Shown: positions 23,278 to 32,487, counted from the stretch's first letter. The stretch: 64,000 bases of DNA from Paenibacillus algorifonticola (GCF_000971975.1 NZ_LAQO01000001.1:496001-560000), one strand, 5' to 3'. The notes: generated from the letters alone by a model not told the origin. Translations and numbers: made by a program.

Positions 23278-23669
23278 AAAAGCGGTGAAAGATTGAAAAT
23301 AAGAGTGTGCGAAATCAACGCCAAAACAGACATCGTATCGTCATCGAAATCAATAACGCCGAACGTTCCATTTTCATTCATGACTGGAGCTAGACCGCCC
23401 GGCAATACTTCGCTGCAAACCCCTAAACATTTATCTTGCAGGTAATTAAAATCACTTTCGGAGATAGCACAAATCTTTTCTATCATTCCGGCAACATCAA
23501 GGCTTCCGGATAAGGACTTAATGTCTTTCAAGGATTCGGCGTTTATGCTTTTAAAAATAGGGGCCAGCATCCCAGTCACTTTGACAATAACAAAAGCTCC
23601 AGTACGAGCTGGGAATTTATTAATTCGGAATGTGCGCTCATTAATTTTCACGTCTTTATACTTTTCCAT
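23217..23669 (-). CDS. Tail assembly chaperone (G part)
   Basis: The 150-residue protein lies between the sheath/tube genes and the tape measure. It opens MEKYKDVKINERTFRINKFP and ends in a low-complexity SILQTISTSSPRD tail after the probable slip site. The family assembles around the tape measure before tube polymerisation. See the -1 extension just downstream. Confidence 0.78.
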   Translation of the reverse strand: MEKYKDVKINERTFRINKFPARTGAFVIVKVTGMLAPIFKSINAESLKDIKSLSGSLDVAGMIEKICAISESDFNYLQDKCLGVCSEVLPGGLAPVMNENGTFGVIDFDDDTMSVLALISHTLIFNLSPLFQGAGLGSILQTISTSSPRD

Positions 23670-23736
23670 ACTTTACCTCCATGTAATCATCTGATAAAAT
23701 AACCCCAAATATAAAATGTCAAAGGGGCGAATTGTC

Positions 23737-24264
23737 TTGAAAAAATTAACCATCATTACTGCAATTATCGTTTCACTTTTCTCCTTAACGTCTGTTGCCT
23801 GGAGCGGACAAGGAAAGCTCAAGTCCGCTTATGTGACCGATACTGTTAAAGTAAAAGTACTCGGTAAAACGCTGGAAACAGACGTTATCGCCGCCCAGCA
23901 ACACGGCGAAAAAGGATACCGGAATTATGTTTCTGCTGCCGATCTGGCCTCAGCTCTCGGTTATAATGTTAAATGGGATCAAAAAACACAAACGGTATTA
24001 ATCAGTTCATCTTCGGGATACGACGGTGAGCTAAATGTTGAAAAAGTGAAAAAATTTAAAGATCTATATTACAACAATGAAGCCAATCTATTGGAAGGCG
24101 TAAGCAATGAACAATTAGATTGGCTTCATAATATTGCGATTTATTCCAATGAAGCCGGACTCCCTGATTATGCTCCATTTTTATTCGTACTCGACGATTA
24201 CAAAATGTATAGTCGGGGTTCTAAAGCCGCATTTTCAGACTATTGGTCAACTTGGGCACAATAA
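23737..24264 (+). CDS. Secreted protein with copper-amine-oxidase-N-like domain (moron)
   Basis: The product is 175 residues from a TTG with AAGGGG nine bases upstream; an ATG at 23716 would include that ribosome site. A signal peptide (KKLTIITAIIVSLFSLTSVAWS) is followed by a mature domain. Its segment GYRNYVSAADLASALGYNVKWDQKTQTVLISS matches the copper amine oxidase N-terminal/stalk domain common in Paenibacillus surface proteins. The gene is reversed within the tail module and ends in its own terminator, so it is probably lysogeny-expressed cargo. An AT-rich region with TATAAA lies upstream. The function is unknown. Confidence 0.75.
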   Translation: MKKLTIITAIIVSLFSLTSVAWSGQGKLKSAYVTDTVKVKVLGKTLETDVIAAQQHGEKGYRNYVSAADLASALGYNVKWDQKTQTVLISSSSGYDGELNVEKVKKFKDLYYNNEANLLEGVSNEQLDWLHNIAIYSNEAGLPDYAPFLFVLDDYKMYSRGSKAAFSDYWSTWAQ

Positions 24265-24271
24265 AATAATT

Positions 24272-24296
24272 AGCCGCCTCTTATGGCGGCTTTTTT
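24272..24296 (+). terminator. Terminator of the secreted-protein gene
   Basis: AGCCGCC and GGCGGCT pair around a six-base loop, followed by a T-run, 8 bp after the stop. Confidence 0.85.
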
Positions 24297-24298
24297 GT

Positions 24299-24736
24299 TT
24301 AAATTGTTTGTTGCGAGATATTCGCGGCCATAAGAGTCCAGTTAACTTGCTGCCCTTGTTGCTGGTAAGGTCGGTCAGGTAGCTTTTGAAACGACACACC
24401 CGTCGAGGTAATCATTTCCCCCATTTGTGGCGCTCGCATTGTAATCGTGATCCTTGCCCATTGCGCAGTAGATTGGGAATCCAAAAAGTTAAACAGCCGG
24501 AGCAACCATCTATTGAGCTCTGATGTTTGTTGAGCTGAAATAGCATGTGTTCCGTTGCGCGCTTTAATCCGGGAAACCATTACCACACCATCCGCTGCGA
24601 GATCATGCGCCGACCTATCCGTTGTCATGACTGTCGAAATGGAGCCGATCCCCGTACCATTTGCCACAAATTGCCCAAATTGCGGATGCGATATTGTGCA
24701 GCTAATATCCTCAAAACTATAAGTAGAGTATGCCAT
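24299..24736 (-). CDS. Tail tube protein, DUF3277
   Basis: The 145-residue protein has the DUF3277 pattern: MAYSTYSFEDISCTISHPQFG at the start, DRSAHDLAADGVVMVSRI in the middle, and a conserved QQVNWTLMAANI end. In phages with a DUF3383 sheath this family is the inner tail tube. It follows the sheath gene by 18 bp. Confidence 0.82.
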   Translation of the reverse strand: MAYSTYSFEDISCTISHPQFGQFVANGTGIGSISTVMTTDRSAHDLAADGVVMVSRIKARNGTHAISAQQTSELNRWLLRLFNFLDSQSTAQWARITITMRAPQMGEMITSTGVSFQKLPDRPYQQQGQQVNWTLMAANISQQTI

Positions 24737-24754
24737 TTATATGTCCTCTCCTCT

Positions 24755-25867
24755 CTATCGATTGACGATAACGCCGATGACTACAAACTCAATAGCCCCG
24801 GCCATCTTGACAGCGATGTATATTGGCGGAGACTTACGTGCTTCCCGGTCAGCTTGGGATTGAGTAGCTAATGACTCGGCCTGAATCAGATAGCCATTAG
24901 GCAAGCCATCGCCCGTCTGCAACCCTAGTATTGGAGCTGCAGTCCATACGCCGGGGCCGATTGCGCCTCGTGTAAGTGCATCCTCGCATGGTACGGTAAT
25001 CGCCTGTATGAGCTGGCTCATCCCGCTTTCTGTTTGCGGTATTTTTGGAGAGCTGACAAGCAGATTCATCGCAGCGATTTGAATTTCGGCCACGAGCATG
25101 TCGAGATTGATAACCTCGTCAAAATGTGTACCATCTGCCATTGTACCTTGTACAAGCAATTGATATTTACCGCCATATCCGGTATAAGCGTTGCCGTTGT
25201 AATTTAGGATATTTGTCAATTGCGTGGTTGTAAGGTCATCCGGATCGATGCCCACCTCTGACTTATACGCCATCGTAAAAGATGAGTTTGCAAGTCCTGT
25301 ATTAGCGCCCATGGCATAACCCATAGCCGCGACTGAACCGAAAGGATCAACGCCCCATTGCCCAAATGTGCGCTTGAGTTTAGCTGATTTAAGTGTGTCC
25401 ATGATATTAGGAGCCGTGGCCGTTAAAATATCATTGTTGCTTGTCCCGTAAAAATAAACGGAGGAAGTCGCAGCGGACTCAATGTACATCGCCACGGCTT
25501 GAATCTCGGCATCAGTGAGTACGCCTGTAACAAAGCAAGCGTACCATTCGCCATTCGCCATGCGGCAGGCTGTAACGGCTTGTACGGGCGTCTCTGGCAC
25601 CGTTTCGTCTTGGCGACCTACAGCTAACATAGTAGGACGTGGGGACTGTGCAAAGTACACCTGAGCCGCTAGATACTCCGCCTCAGACCCTATCCACCCA
25701 TCGGATGTCATCTCCTCTAAGCTACGATAGAGCTTAACGCGCTCGGACGGCGATATAATAGTGGAGCTACCCACAATCAGCCCGACATTAAAATTAGGTG
25801 CAGATGCTAGTGTGGGCGATACGGTGACGGTCACCTGTACAATGCTATCTAATGATTGGTCAGACAA
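24755..25867 (-). CDS. Tail sheath protein, DUF3383
   Basis: The 370-residue protein matches DUF3383 sheath proteins. The N-terminus is SLDSIVQVTVTVSPTLASAPNFN, followed by ERVKLYRSLEEM and AAQVYFAQSPRPTMLAVGR. The C-terminal domain ends in VVIGVIVNR and makes the inter-sheath strands. It marks the phage as contractile. Confidence 0.88.
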   Translation of the reverse strand: MSDQSLDSIVQVTVTVSPTLASAPNFNVGLIVGSSTIISPSERVKLYRSLEEMTSDGWIGSEAEYLAAQVYFAQSPRPTMLAVGRQDETVPETPVQAVTACRMANGEWYACFVTGVLTDAEIQAVAMYIESAATSSVYFYGTSNNDILTATAPNIMDTLKSAKLKRTFGQWGVDPFGSVAAMGYAMGANTGLANSSFTMAYKSEVGIDPDDLTTTQLTNILNYNGNAYTGYGGKYQLLVQGTMADGTHFDEVINLDMLVAEIQIAAMNLLVSSPKIPQTESGMSQLIQAITVPCEDALTRGAIGPGVWTAAPILGLQTGDGLPNGYLIQAESLATQSQADREARKSPPIYIAVKMAGAIEFVVIGVIVNR

Positions 25868-25882
25868 AATAACACCTTCTTT

Positions 25883-26407
25883 CTATCGATTCGGTATAAC
25901 GACAATATCCGCAGTTTCTAAATGCGGGATTGCCTCTTTGATTTCCGTTTTGATGTTAAAACGCGCGAATAGATTTGACCGATCCCACCATTGCCCATTA
26001 AATAACTCTGGGCTGCGCACAGGCTCCGGCACATCAGTGACGAGATAGGTGTCCTGCAATGATAACGTCTCGAATGTGCTTGGCTTGAATAAGCCTGCAC
26101 GGATTTTACGCGAATCATCAAAGCTGCTTGGCCCGTAAAAAATCCACGATACAGCTGCAACCTCCGTAAAACTTTGTATCAGGAGTCCTTGCGGCGAGTA
26201 TGTGGATTCAATTTGTTGCGTGTATTGATCGGGCGACAAGGTCACCTGCATAAAGCAGACATCATCTGTCCTCTCCCAAGCTGGAGCGCCTACAGCAGGC
26301 CATGCCGTCCTCACCCGGTCTTGTTTGGTCGGGTCATCAGGATCAAACCCAAGCAGCGTCATGGTTAATGCATAAAACATATCTGTTATTTGATTTAGCG
26401 TTAGCAT
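25883..26407 (-). CDS. Neck/tail terminator protein
   Basis: The 174-residue protein fits the phage neck terminator family: an early LLGFDPDDPTKQDRVRTAW, then CFMQVTLSPDQYTQQIES, then VSWIFYGPSSFDDSRKIR. It caps the tail for head joining. It lies between the head-closure gene and the sheath gene. Confidence 0.75.
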   Translation of the reverse strand: MLTLNQITDMFYALTMTLLGFDPDDPTKQDRVRTAWPAVGAPAWERTDDVCFMQVTLSPDQYTQQIESTYSPQGLLIQSFTEVAAVSWIFYGPSSFDDSRKIRAGLFKPSTFETLSLQDTYLVTDVPEPVRSPELFNGQWWDRSNLFARFNIKTEIKEAIPHLETADIVVIPNR

Positions 26408-26411
26408 TTGA

Positions 26412-26771
26412 TCACACCCCTAGCATGCGGACGCCGATAGCTTTGTAATAACCAAAGTCCTCCCATGGCGCTACGTGATAGATGCGATACCGTTCCCCGC
26501 GCCAGTCGATTTGATCGGACGTTCCAGTTTCTCTCGTAACATATATCTGTTGCGGAGAGTAGAACGCCATTGCACCTTTCACGCGGTCGCCCTCCGGCAC
26601 TTGCTCCAGGTCGTCGGCTGTCGCTACAATAATCGTCCCAGATAAAGTTATAGGCGCCTCTTCGACCGATTGCCATGTCCCGCGAACCCATGATCCGGTT
26701 TGGCGATGGACAATAAAACCTTTAGGCTGGGCGAAATTACGGGACAGTACAACATTTTTTACGTTAATCAT
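26412..26771 (-). CDS. Head-closure / head-tail joining protein
   Basis: The 119-residue beta-barrel-like protein (TIIVATADDLEQVPEGDRVKG, then IYVTRETGTSDQIDW) lies between two neck genes. Position and size match head-completion proteins. It overlaps the next gene upstream by four bases. The family match is by pattern and context. Confidence 0.62.
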   Translation of the reverse strand: MINVKNVVLSRNFAQPKGFIVHRQTGSWVRGTWQSVEEAPITLSGTIIVATADDLEQVPEGDRVKGAMAFYSPQQIYVTRETGTSDQIDWRGERYRIYHVAPWEDFGYYKAIGVRMLGV

Positions 26772-27346
26772 GAGTTACCATCCTCAATTACAAATTGGAT
26801 TGATTTGCGTAATTCCCCAGTTGAGATGAGTGGACGGTCGCTGCCTTTTTTAGCGACAGTCAATGGCGAGTTGGGCTCCCAGCCGTTTCGAGGGTCAACA
26901 AACCAACCACGCGCAATGTTTTGGCCCATCATACCTACCTTGTGCAATTCAGGACCGATATCATTCCCATCTAATGCAGCTTGTGCGGCTCGCTGCATCT
27001 GTTTGGATATTTTGTCCTTATTGGCTTCAATGGCAGGCTCCAGCACAGGTCTAGGCGGTATATGCCACAATGGAGAGCCATGAGATTGGATATACATCTC
27101 ATAGGCTTGGCTGTATGTTTTGCGGCCGCTCTCAATGTCGGGATTCATTTCCTCGCGCATCGACTTGGATCGTACGCCGTGGGATTGGATGTATAGTAGT
27201 TCTGCGTTAGATATGCCGCCGCCATGGTCGCCGCCGCCTTCTGGAACGCCAACATAAACCTGTACGTCGGCCAATCCGTCCAGAATCTTCTTCAAATCGC
27301 CCGTGTTGTCCGCTGTGGTCGTCACCCTTGCAAAAGCGCCGAACAT
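26768..27346 (-). CDS. Neck protein, HK97-gp10/virion morphogenesis-like
   Basis: The 192-residue protein has PPRPVLEPAIEANKDKI in the middle and the typical end SPLTVAKKGSDRPLISTGEL followed by RKSI, seen in tail-completion/neck proteins that link the connector to the tail. It lies between the DUF4054 connector and the head-closure gene. Confidence 0.7.
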   Translation of the reverse strand: MFGAFARVTTTADNTGDLKKILDGLADVQVYVGVPEGGGDHGGGISNAELLYIQSHGVRSKSMREEMNPDIESGRKTYSQAYEMYIQSHGSPLWHIPPRPVLEPAIEANKDKISKQMQRAAQAALDGNDIGPELHKVGMMGQNIARGWFVDPRNGWEPNSPLTVAKKGSDRPLISTGELRKSIQFVIEDGNS

Positions 27347-27361
27347 ATCCAGACCCTCCTC

Positions 27362-27856
27362 TCAATAAACGTACATGCCGCCTTTGCCGTATAGCTTACC
27401 CATTGTAGCAAGCTGCTGTCCATATATCGTTAATTTCCACGCCGCCCACCCGTCTAGGTCTTGTCCGATTGATCCATAATCCATGCTTACAGACACATCG
27501 CCGACCGCCTCCGACGTATTCAGGCCCTTTGCTTGTCCGACAGCCATCACTTGCCCTGCGTCACTTCCCGGGTCTGCCGCTCCCTGCAGGTAAAGCGTCA
27601 AGAAGTGTGCGACAAACCACCCAATAGCGATTTTCCACGCGCTTTTCCAGCGCACTTGCAGGATACAGGCGTTCGCCAAATCGATATACATCTGGATGAC
27701 CGGATCAGGCACAATCCCATCAAACTGCGGATATATCCCTTTAAAATCCGCTAATGTGTATGGAGGATTTGTTCCAATCTTTACGTTTGCCGCTTCCGCG
27801 ATAAGTCCGTTTACGACGCTTTGTGGCATGTGACCATAATACGGATCGCCGTTCAT
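27362..27856 (-). CDS. Head-tail connector, DUF4054
   Basis: The 164-residue helical protein matches DUF4054: TLADFKGIYPQFDGIVPDPV, then a long helix VIQMYIDLANACI, then WKIAIGWFVAHFLTLYL. It serves as the head-tail adaptor under the portal. It shares a base with the stop/start junction of the small gene upstream. Confidence 0.82.
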   Translation of the reverse strand: MNGDPYYGHMPQSVVNGLIAEAANVKIGTNPPYTLADFKGIYPQFDGIVPDPVIQMYIDLANACILQVRWKSAWKIAIGWFVAHFLTLYLQGAADPGSDAGQVMAVGQAKGLNTSEAVGDVSVSMDYGSIGQDLDGWAAWKLTIYGQQLATMGKLYGKGGMYVY

Positions 27857-28104
27857 TATTCGCTATCCGGAGCGCTTCTTTTGCCTATAACTGACTTTTG
27901 TTTAGTCTCAGGAGTCTCGGCGGCGATCTCTTGAGCTTTGCTATCAACAAGCATGACCGTTCCGTCTTTCGACGCCAGTTTAAACATGACTGAATCTTCC
28001 ACCCAATCCGGAACGTCTTTAAATTCGCCCGGTCGAACCGACGCTTTCACGCTGAAATCTTTCGGGTGATCGAATTGCAATGCTGCTTTGGAAAAAATAC
28101 GCAA
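27856..28104 (-). CDS. Small protein after the capsid gene
   Basis: The product is 82 residues from a TTG with GAGGAG about eight bases upstream; a longer frame opens before that site. It contains KASVRPGEFKDVPDWVEDSVMF, a pattern seen in short proteins next to phage capsid genes. It may be a head-completion or Rho-N-like accessory protein. The function is unknown. Confidence 0.55.
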   Translation of the reverse strand: MRIFSKAALQFDHPKDFSVKASVRPGEFKDVPDWVEDSVMFKLASKDGTVMLVDSKAQEIAAETPETKQKSVIGKRSAPDSE

Positions 28105-28167
28105 TTTAAATGCTCCTCTCTGAATAAGAAAAAGACGGAGCATTCGCCCCGCCTTACGTTGATTTTT

Positions 28168-29178
28168 TTAAATGCCGTCAAGGTAGCGCATAGTAGTAGG
28201 GTACAAGATTTTACATTGACCGAGCTGGGCTGCATAGGCGGTTAAATAACTCATTTGTTGTACGTTCGGCTGCGTCATAACACGGCTAAGCGGTACAGGC
28301 AAGTCAAAGTTAACGCGGTTTTCGCGGTTGACGTAAGCGACCACACGGTCTGTGGAACCTGCACCTGCACCCACGCACCAACGCGACGGCACGATGACAA
28401 GGTCGATTCCTTGGTTACGCGCAATGTTGTTGTCAATAAGGAACTGCAAGATGGACACGCTGCCCGCATCGCTTACTTTACGACCAACAAGCAATGCGTA
28501 CTGCTGCGGTGGGATTAGGATATGGTTTGCCATACCTGTAAGGTCATATTCCGACGCTTCCCACGTCGCGTTGATGATGAAATTGACGTCATCTAGGATC
28601 TCATCCGGAGTCTTAGTAGCCCATGTAGCAGTACCGCTGAGGCCGTTAGGAGCTACCGACGATGTTACGAGCGGACTGTTAACAAGACCAGTTACGCCAA
28701 GGCTTGCATATCCTGTGTATACGATGTTATCGATTGACTTGTTATAGTTCAACCGAATACCCTCATCGAGGATATTGTCCAAGCTACGGCCGATTGTTTG
28801 CAATTTGGCTTGATCCACGAAAGGCACCTTCAAGATGTTCGCGAAATCAAACACTTTGAATACGTCCTTTGTAATGTTGGCTTGCATGATCGGAATATCA
28901 GTAGTTTCGCCGCCGATAATGCCGGCATCATTGCCGCCCGTCGTGCCGTAGTCGGAGAAGTAGTTGGATGTGAACTCTACCCAGCCTCCGCCTGTCTTGG
29001 CGACAATATCACGCTGCCATGTCACGGATTGCAACGGCTCCAGCAAACGAGGATCTCGCTTTTCAAGCTCCCCATTTAGGAAAGCCATGCCCGTTCCGAT
29101 GGCGGAGTCAGTCATTAGCATACCTGCGCCCTGCATAGGGATGGCGTATTCTTTGCGTTGTAGTGTTGGAATTGTCAT
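28168..29178 (-). CDS. Major capsid protein, DUF2184
   Basis: The 336-residue protein matches DUF2184 major capsid proteins. An N-terminal arm is followed by SVTWQRDIVAKTGGGWVEF, the IPIMQANITKDVFKVFDFA segment, the ILIPPQQYALL strand and a C-terminal YLTAYAAQLGQCKILYP. It has an HK97-like fold. It is encoded after the protease/scaffold and cement genes as usual. Confidence 0.88.
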   Translation of the reverse strand: MTIPTLQRKEYAIPMQGAGMLMTDSAIGTGMAFLNGELEKRDPRLLEPLQSVTWQRDIVAKTGGGWVEFTSNYFSDYGTTGGNDAGIIGGETTDIPIMQANITKDVFKVFDFANILKVPFVDQAKLQTIGRSLDNILDEGIRLNYNKSIDNIVYTGYASLGVTGLVNSPLVTSSVAPNGLSGTATWATKTPDEILDDVNFIINATWEASEYDLTGMANHILIPPQQYALLVGRKVSDAGSVSILQFLIDNNIARNQGIDLVIVPSRWCVGAGAGSTDRVVAYVNRENRVNFDLPVPLSRVMTQPNVQQMSYLTAYAAQLGQCKILYPTTMRYLDGI

Positions 29179-29199
29179 GATTATTCTGTCCCCTCCCTA

Positions 29200-29718
29200 T
29201 TAAGGCATGTTGCGCGTCAAGATTGTAAGTTCTGCAATCTTATTCGCGTCAAGTTTGCCAGTTTTCCATTTTGCGTTCGTGATTTCAATCGTGTTCGTAC
29301 CGTCGGCAACAGCCTCAAATTGACCTACTTTACCGTTCGGAATAGCGACATTAGCCAAAATGCGAAGGAATACCGCGCCACCCGCTGTTGGTGTGCCGTT
29401 ATTACAAAATACCGTAACGCTACCGCGCTCGATGACGTCAGTAGGGTCGTTACCTACGTATCCTGCGGATGTTGCTTGTGCGAGGTAGTTAACGCTTTGC
29501 TTGACTTCACGCACCGCTACGCCCGCGAACTCTGCCGCTGTTGACGCACCAGTGATCGAGCCCCATGTATTATCTGCTTGCAAGATAACGGCATCACCAA
29601 ATGCAACGTTATTAGACCCCGCTTTGAGTACGCGATTTGTGATAATTGTATCGTCGCCACGCGAAACACCGCCCGCATATCCGAGATTAAGAACTTTACC
29701 AATTACTGCTCCTGGCAT
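29200..29718 (-). CDS. Capsid cement/decoration protein (Gp24-like)
   Basis: The 172-residue Gly/Ala/Thr-rich beta protein has AEFAGVAVREVKQSVNY and VIERGSVTVFCNNGTPTAGG, typical of structural cement proteins that lock capsid lattices. It is located between the DUF2213 gene and the capsid gene. Confidence 0.8.
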   Translation of the reverse strand: MPGAVIGKVLNLGYAGGVSRGDDTIITNRVLKAGSNNVAFGDAVILQADNTWGSITGASTAAEFAGVAVREVKQSVNYLAQATSAGYVGNDPTDVIERGSVTVFCNNGTPTAGGAVFLRILANVAIPNGKVGQFEAVADGTNTIEITNAKWKTGKLDANKIAELTILTRNMP

Positions 29719-29733
29719 TATGGGTCAACTCCC

Positions 29734-31083
29734 TTATTGTTGTTTTTTGTAGTGCGGATTGTGCATTTCTGCGATTTTACGGCCAAGTTCAGAGTGGTCA
29801 ACTGACTTAGCGCCACTGTCACCTGTCTGTTTTGGCTTCTGGCGTTTTTGCATCATACCTGCGTAAGCTTTGTTGTCCGGACGGCCCTTGATGCTTGCAA
29901 TGGCAGCGTCAGCGGCCAGCTTTCTTTCGGCCGGGTCTTTGATAGCTGCGAGGATCGGTTTAATGGCTTTCAAAGCTTGGAGCATGTACGCATTGTCAAG
30001 CGCCGACTCTGGGCGATCTTCGGGATCTTGTACAGGACCCGGCTCGTTGTCATCGACCATTTCAGACGCCGGAATAGTCATGCTGCCCTCTGGATCATCA
30101 TCGTCACCTTGCAGGCGCTGTATTTCGCTTTCGAGCGCGTCTAGTGGGTCGGCAGGCTCTTCTTTCTTGCCTATAGCCTCAACGATAGACGTCAGTTTAG
30201 CGACCTGCTCAGCAAGCGCAGCGAGCGCAGGATCGGCGTCTTTCGCCTCTTCCTTTTCTTTCTCTTCCTCGCGACCTTCTTCTCTTTCGTCGGCCATTGT
30301 TTCAACGGCATCCATGATTTCTTCCGGCTCTGCGTCTGCCGCGAACTGTTTCAGGCCGATAGCGGCAAGAATATCAGTGACGCGGGAACGCTGTTTACGT
30401 GGCAATACAATCTTTTTATTCATTTTGTCTTTTTCCTCCTTTGTTTGTTCGGGCTTATTTCGCCCGCCTGCATATTCAAAGCTTCCGTTCGGAAGGCTGT
30501 CGGCAGCTTGATTATTTCGTTTCTCTGGATCGATTTCGGCGTCGTTTATCCGAACCCTATCCCCGGCCCTTCCAGCGCTCACCACAGCGACGTGATTTCC
30601 GCGGATATCATTTTGGCTATACGTTCCGTCACCATTGTCGACGTAGTTGCATGTATAACCTGCAGACACTTCGCGCTTGCCGTCTTTTATTTCCTTAATC
30701 AGAGTTTCATCGTGAATAACCAAATCAGCTATAAGCAAGTCGGCGTCAACTCCTTTGCCTTGTCTAACGTCCTGCACGACGCCTCTGCTGTATCGCGTGG
30801 CATTGTTGGACGTTACAGCTTCGGAGGGATGATCGTCGGTCACTGGTGCAGCGGTGAAGCTTGCCATAGCCGCAGGGCTAAACACTTCTTCCGGGCTACG
30901 AAAAACCTTAACGATATCGTTTCCGCTTCCGCCGATCTCGCTGGCAAGGTATTCGTAATATCCCGTTCGAGCAATCGGAACCCCATGCGCTATAAGGAAT
31001 CCGTTAGGCGTCATGGTCATGTTCGGCGAGAAGCGCGACCCGTAGTAAACTTGCCTATCCATCGCTATTTTCGTTGTAATCAC
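29734..31083 (-). CDS. Prohead protease with scaffold, DUF2213
   Basis: The 449-residue protein has a DUF2213 protease domain at residues ~10-190: APVTDDHPSEAVTSNNATRY with the conserved His, KREVSAGYTCNYV with the likely catalytic Ser, and DIRGNHVAVVSAGRAG. A very acidic helical stretch (~230-330) follows, like a scaffold, then a basic end. It matures the capsid and guides its assembly. It lies upstream of the cement and capsid genes. Confidence 0.85.
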   Translation of the reverse strand: MITTKIAMDRQVYYGSRFSPNMTMTPNGFLIAHGVPIARTGYYEYLASEIGGSGNDIVKVFRSPEEVFSPAAMASFTAAPVTDDHPSEAVTSNNATRYSRGVVQDVRQGKGVDADLLIADLVIHDETLIKEIKDGKREVSAGYTCNYVDNGDGTYSQNDIRGNHVAVVSAGRAGDRVRINDAEIDPEKRNNQAADSLPNGSFEYAGGRNKPEQTKEEKDKMNKKIVLPRKQRSRVTDILAAIGLKQFAADAEPEEIMDAVETMADEREEGREEEKEKEEAKDADPALAALAEQVAKLTSIVEAIGKKEEPADPLDALESEIQRLQGDDDDPEGSMTIPASEMVDDNEPGPVQDPEDRPESALDNAYMLQALKAIKPILAAIKDPAERKLAADAAIASIKGRPDNKAYAGMMQKRQKPKQTGDSGAKSVDHSELGRKIAEMHNPHYKKQQ

Positions 31084-31123
31084 CCCCTTTCGGGCAAAAT
31101 AAAAACGCCTGTTAAGGCGTCCG

Positions 31124-31753
31124 TTAAGTTGCTATAATCCCAGCCGTTCTAAGCTTTGCGAGTAGTGCGTTAAAGTCTGCCACAAGTCCTGCAACGTCTG
31201 TTGCGGTGCTATCCGCTTGTGCAGCGCCTTGTGTGGCCGTTAATTTAGGTGCAACTTGTGCATCGACATAAGTTTTATTTACAACCGATTTGCCACTTGC
31301 CGGAGCATATGCAGCATTTTCCAACTCAACTTGACCGTTTGCGCGAACTCTAAACTGAGTAGTTGGTGCTGTGTCCGTAGTTACATTTCTAGTTGCCACA
31401 AGAAAATCACCGCTTGTATGACCGCTTCTCGAAGCTTCCTGATAACCAAATACAACAGGAGCATGATTAGAATCACTTTGTCTGAACCCGGCCCCTACAA
31501 GGCGGTAAGAGCCTGCGCCATACTCAGTTCCGCCCAATTGAATATAAATACTCCCTATATCAAGGTTTGTCGGCGCGTCCTGATGACCGTTATAGTTACC
31601 ATCGTTGTACATAGCGGCAATAATCTTGGAATGCTGCACAGGATCAGCAATGACAAGTTGTCCTGCCATCGTATCACCGGATTTGCTTACCCTCTTGGCA
31701 TCTTCGCCATCTACATACGTCTTTGATGTGCCTGGAGGATTAAATAGGTCCAT
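31124..31753 (-). CDS. Head fibre-like protein
   Basis: The 209-residue protein has two KTYVDG/A-type motifs, common in phage fibre proteins, and a C-terminal TATQGAAQADSTATDVAGL then FNALLAKLRTAGII helix that resembles the trimerisation part of head fibres. It is encoded among head genes, so a capsid-surface fibre is more likely than a tail fibre. Confidence 0.65.
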   Translation of the reverse strand: MDLFNPPGTSKTYVDGEDAKRVSKSGDTMAGQLVIADPVQHSKIIAAMYNDGNYNGHQDAPTNLDIGSIYIQLGGTEYGAGSYRLVGAGFRQSDSNHAPVVFGYQEASRSGHTSGDFLVATRNVTTDTAPTTQFRVRANGQVELENAAYAPASGKSVVNKTYVDAQVAPKLTATQGAAQADSTATDVAGLVADFNALLAKLRTAGIIAT

Positions 31754-31758
31754 CTCTT

Positions 31759-32301
31759 TTACACCCCCGCATGGTAATTTACCGTCGCCGTTCCTGTCGC
31801 TGCTTTAACAAAAACCTTAGCTAAATCGTCAACCTCAATTTTTTCACTCGCACCCGGTACGAGAACAATACTCTGAGACGTCGCATTACCAACAAGTATG
31901 TTTACTGTATTGCCCGGGTCGCTCTGAACGAGCACCGTCTTAATAGCCGTAGACGAAGCGAGTGCCGCCGCTGTCGTTCCCTGCGACTTCGCGCCATCGA
32001 GTAACGTTGCAGAGGGCGCAGCCGTAATAAAAAGGTTGCCAAACTCATCCGCACGAATAGGCACCGCATTCCCACCGAATGAACCCAGTACCCGCGCGTT
32101 CGTATCGAGACCGGTGGTGGTCGCTGCTTTTTGCATGTATTGATCTGTTGAAACATCCCCGCCCGAACCAGTGATATCTACTTTTTGCGAACCGCCGCCC
32201 CCGCCTGTTGGATCTATCGGCATCTTGTCCGTTAGCGTGCCATCGGGCAAAAGCCACTTAGCCGGGATCGGATCAAGGTTGTTATATCCTGGTACTGTCA
32301 T
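31759..32301 (-). CDS. Head-associated decoration-like protein
   Basis: The product is 180 residues from the ATG at 32301 with GGAGG nine bases upstream. A Gly-rich linker (GGGGG near residue 32) is followed by a beta-rich C-terminal half. It is adjacent to the head-fibre gene and probably its partner. No named family is recognised. Confidence 0.55.
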   Translation of the reverse strand: MTVPGYNNLDPIPAKWLLPDGTLTDKMPIDPTGGGGGSQKVDITGSGGDVSTDQYMQKAATTTGLDTNARVLGSFGGNAVPIRADEFGNLFITAAPSATLLDGAKSQGTTAAALASSTAIKTVLVQSDPGNTVNILVGNATSQSIVLVPGASEKIEVDDLAKVFVKAATGTATVNYHAGV

Positions 32302-32340
32302 GTGTGGTAACCTCCTCTGCATAATTATCGTGAAATTTTA

Positions 32341-32472
32341 TTATTCCGCTTTGTTTTCCGCATCTATTTCTATAGAGTATGGATTCAATGTTCGTATTAA
32401 AGACGCAATTTCTTCTGGGGTGTCAGCTTCATATGTCTGTTCTATCTCACCTACGCGTTCCGTATATTTCAT
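32341..32472 (-). CDS. 43-residue head-module protein
   Basis: The ATG has GGAGG nine bases upstream; the frame reads MKYTERVGEIEQTYEADTPE, then a helix to TAA at 32341. The product is acidic and soluble. It sits tightly between the MuF-like gene and the decoration-like gene. The function is unknown. Confidence 0.5.
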   Translation of the reverse strand: MKYTERVGEIEQTYEADTPEEIASLIRTLNPYSIEIDAENKAE

Positions 32473-32487
32473 GCAAAATCTCCTCCT

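Noticed and set aside
29870-31137. Rightward frames opposite the DUF2213 gene
   Set aside because: Ser-rich shadows of the acidic scaffold region; the leftward protein has clear family motifs.
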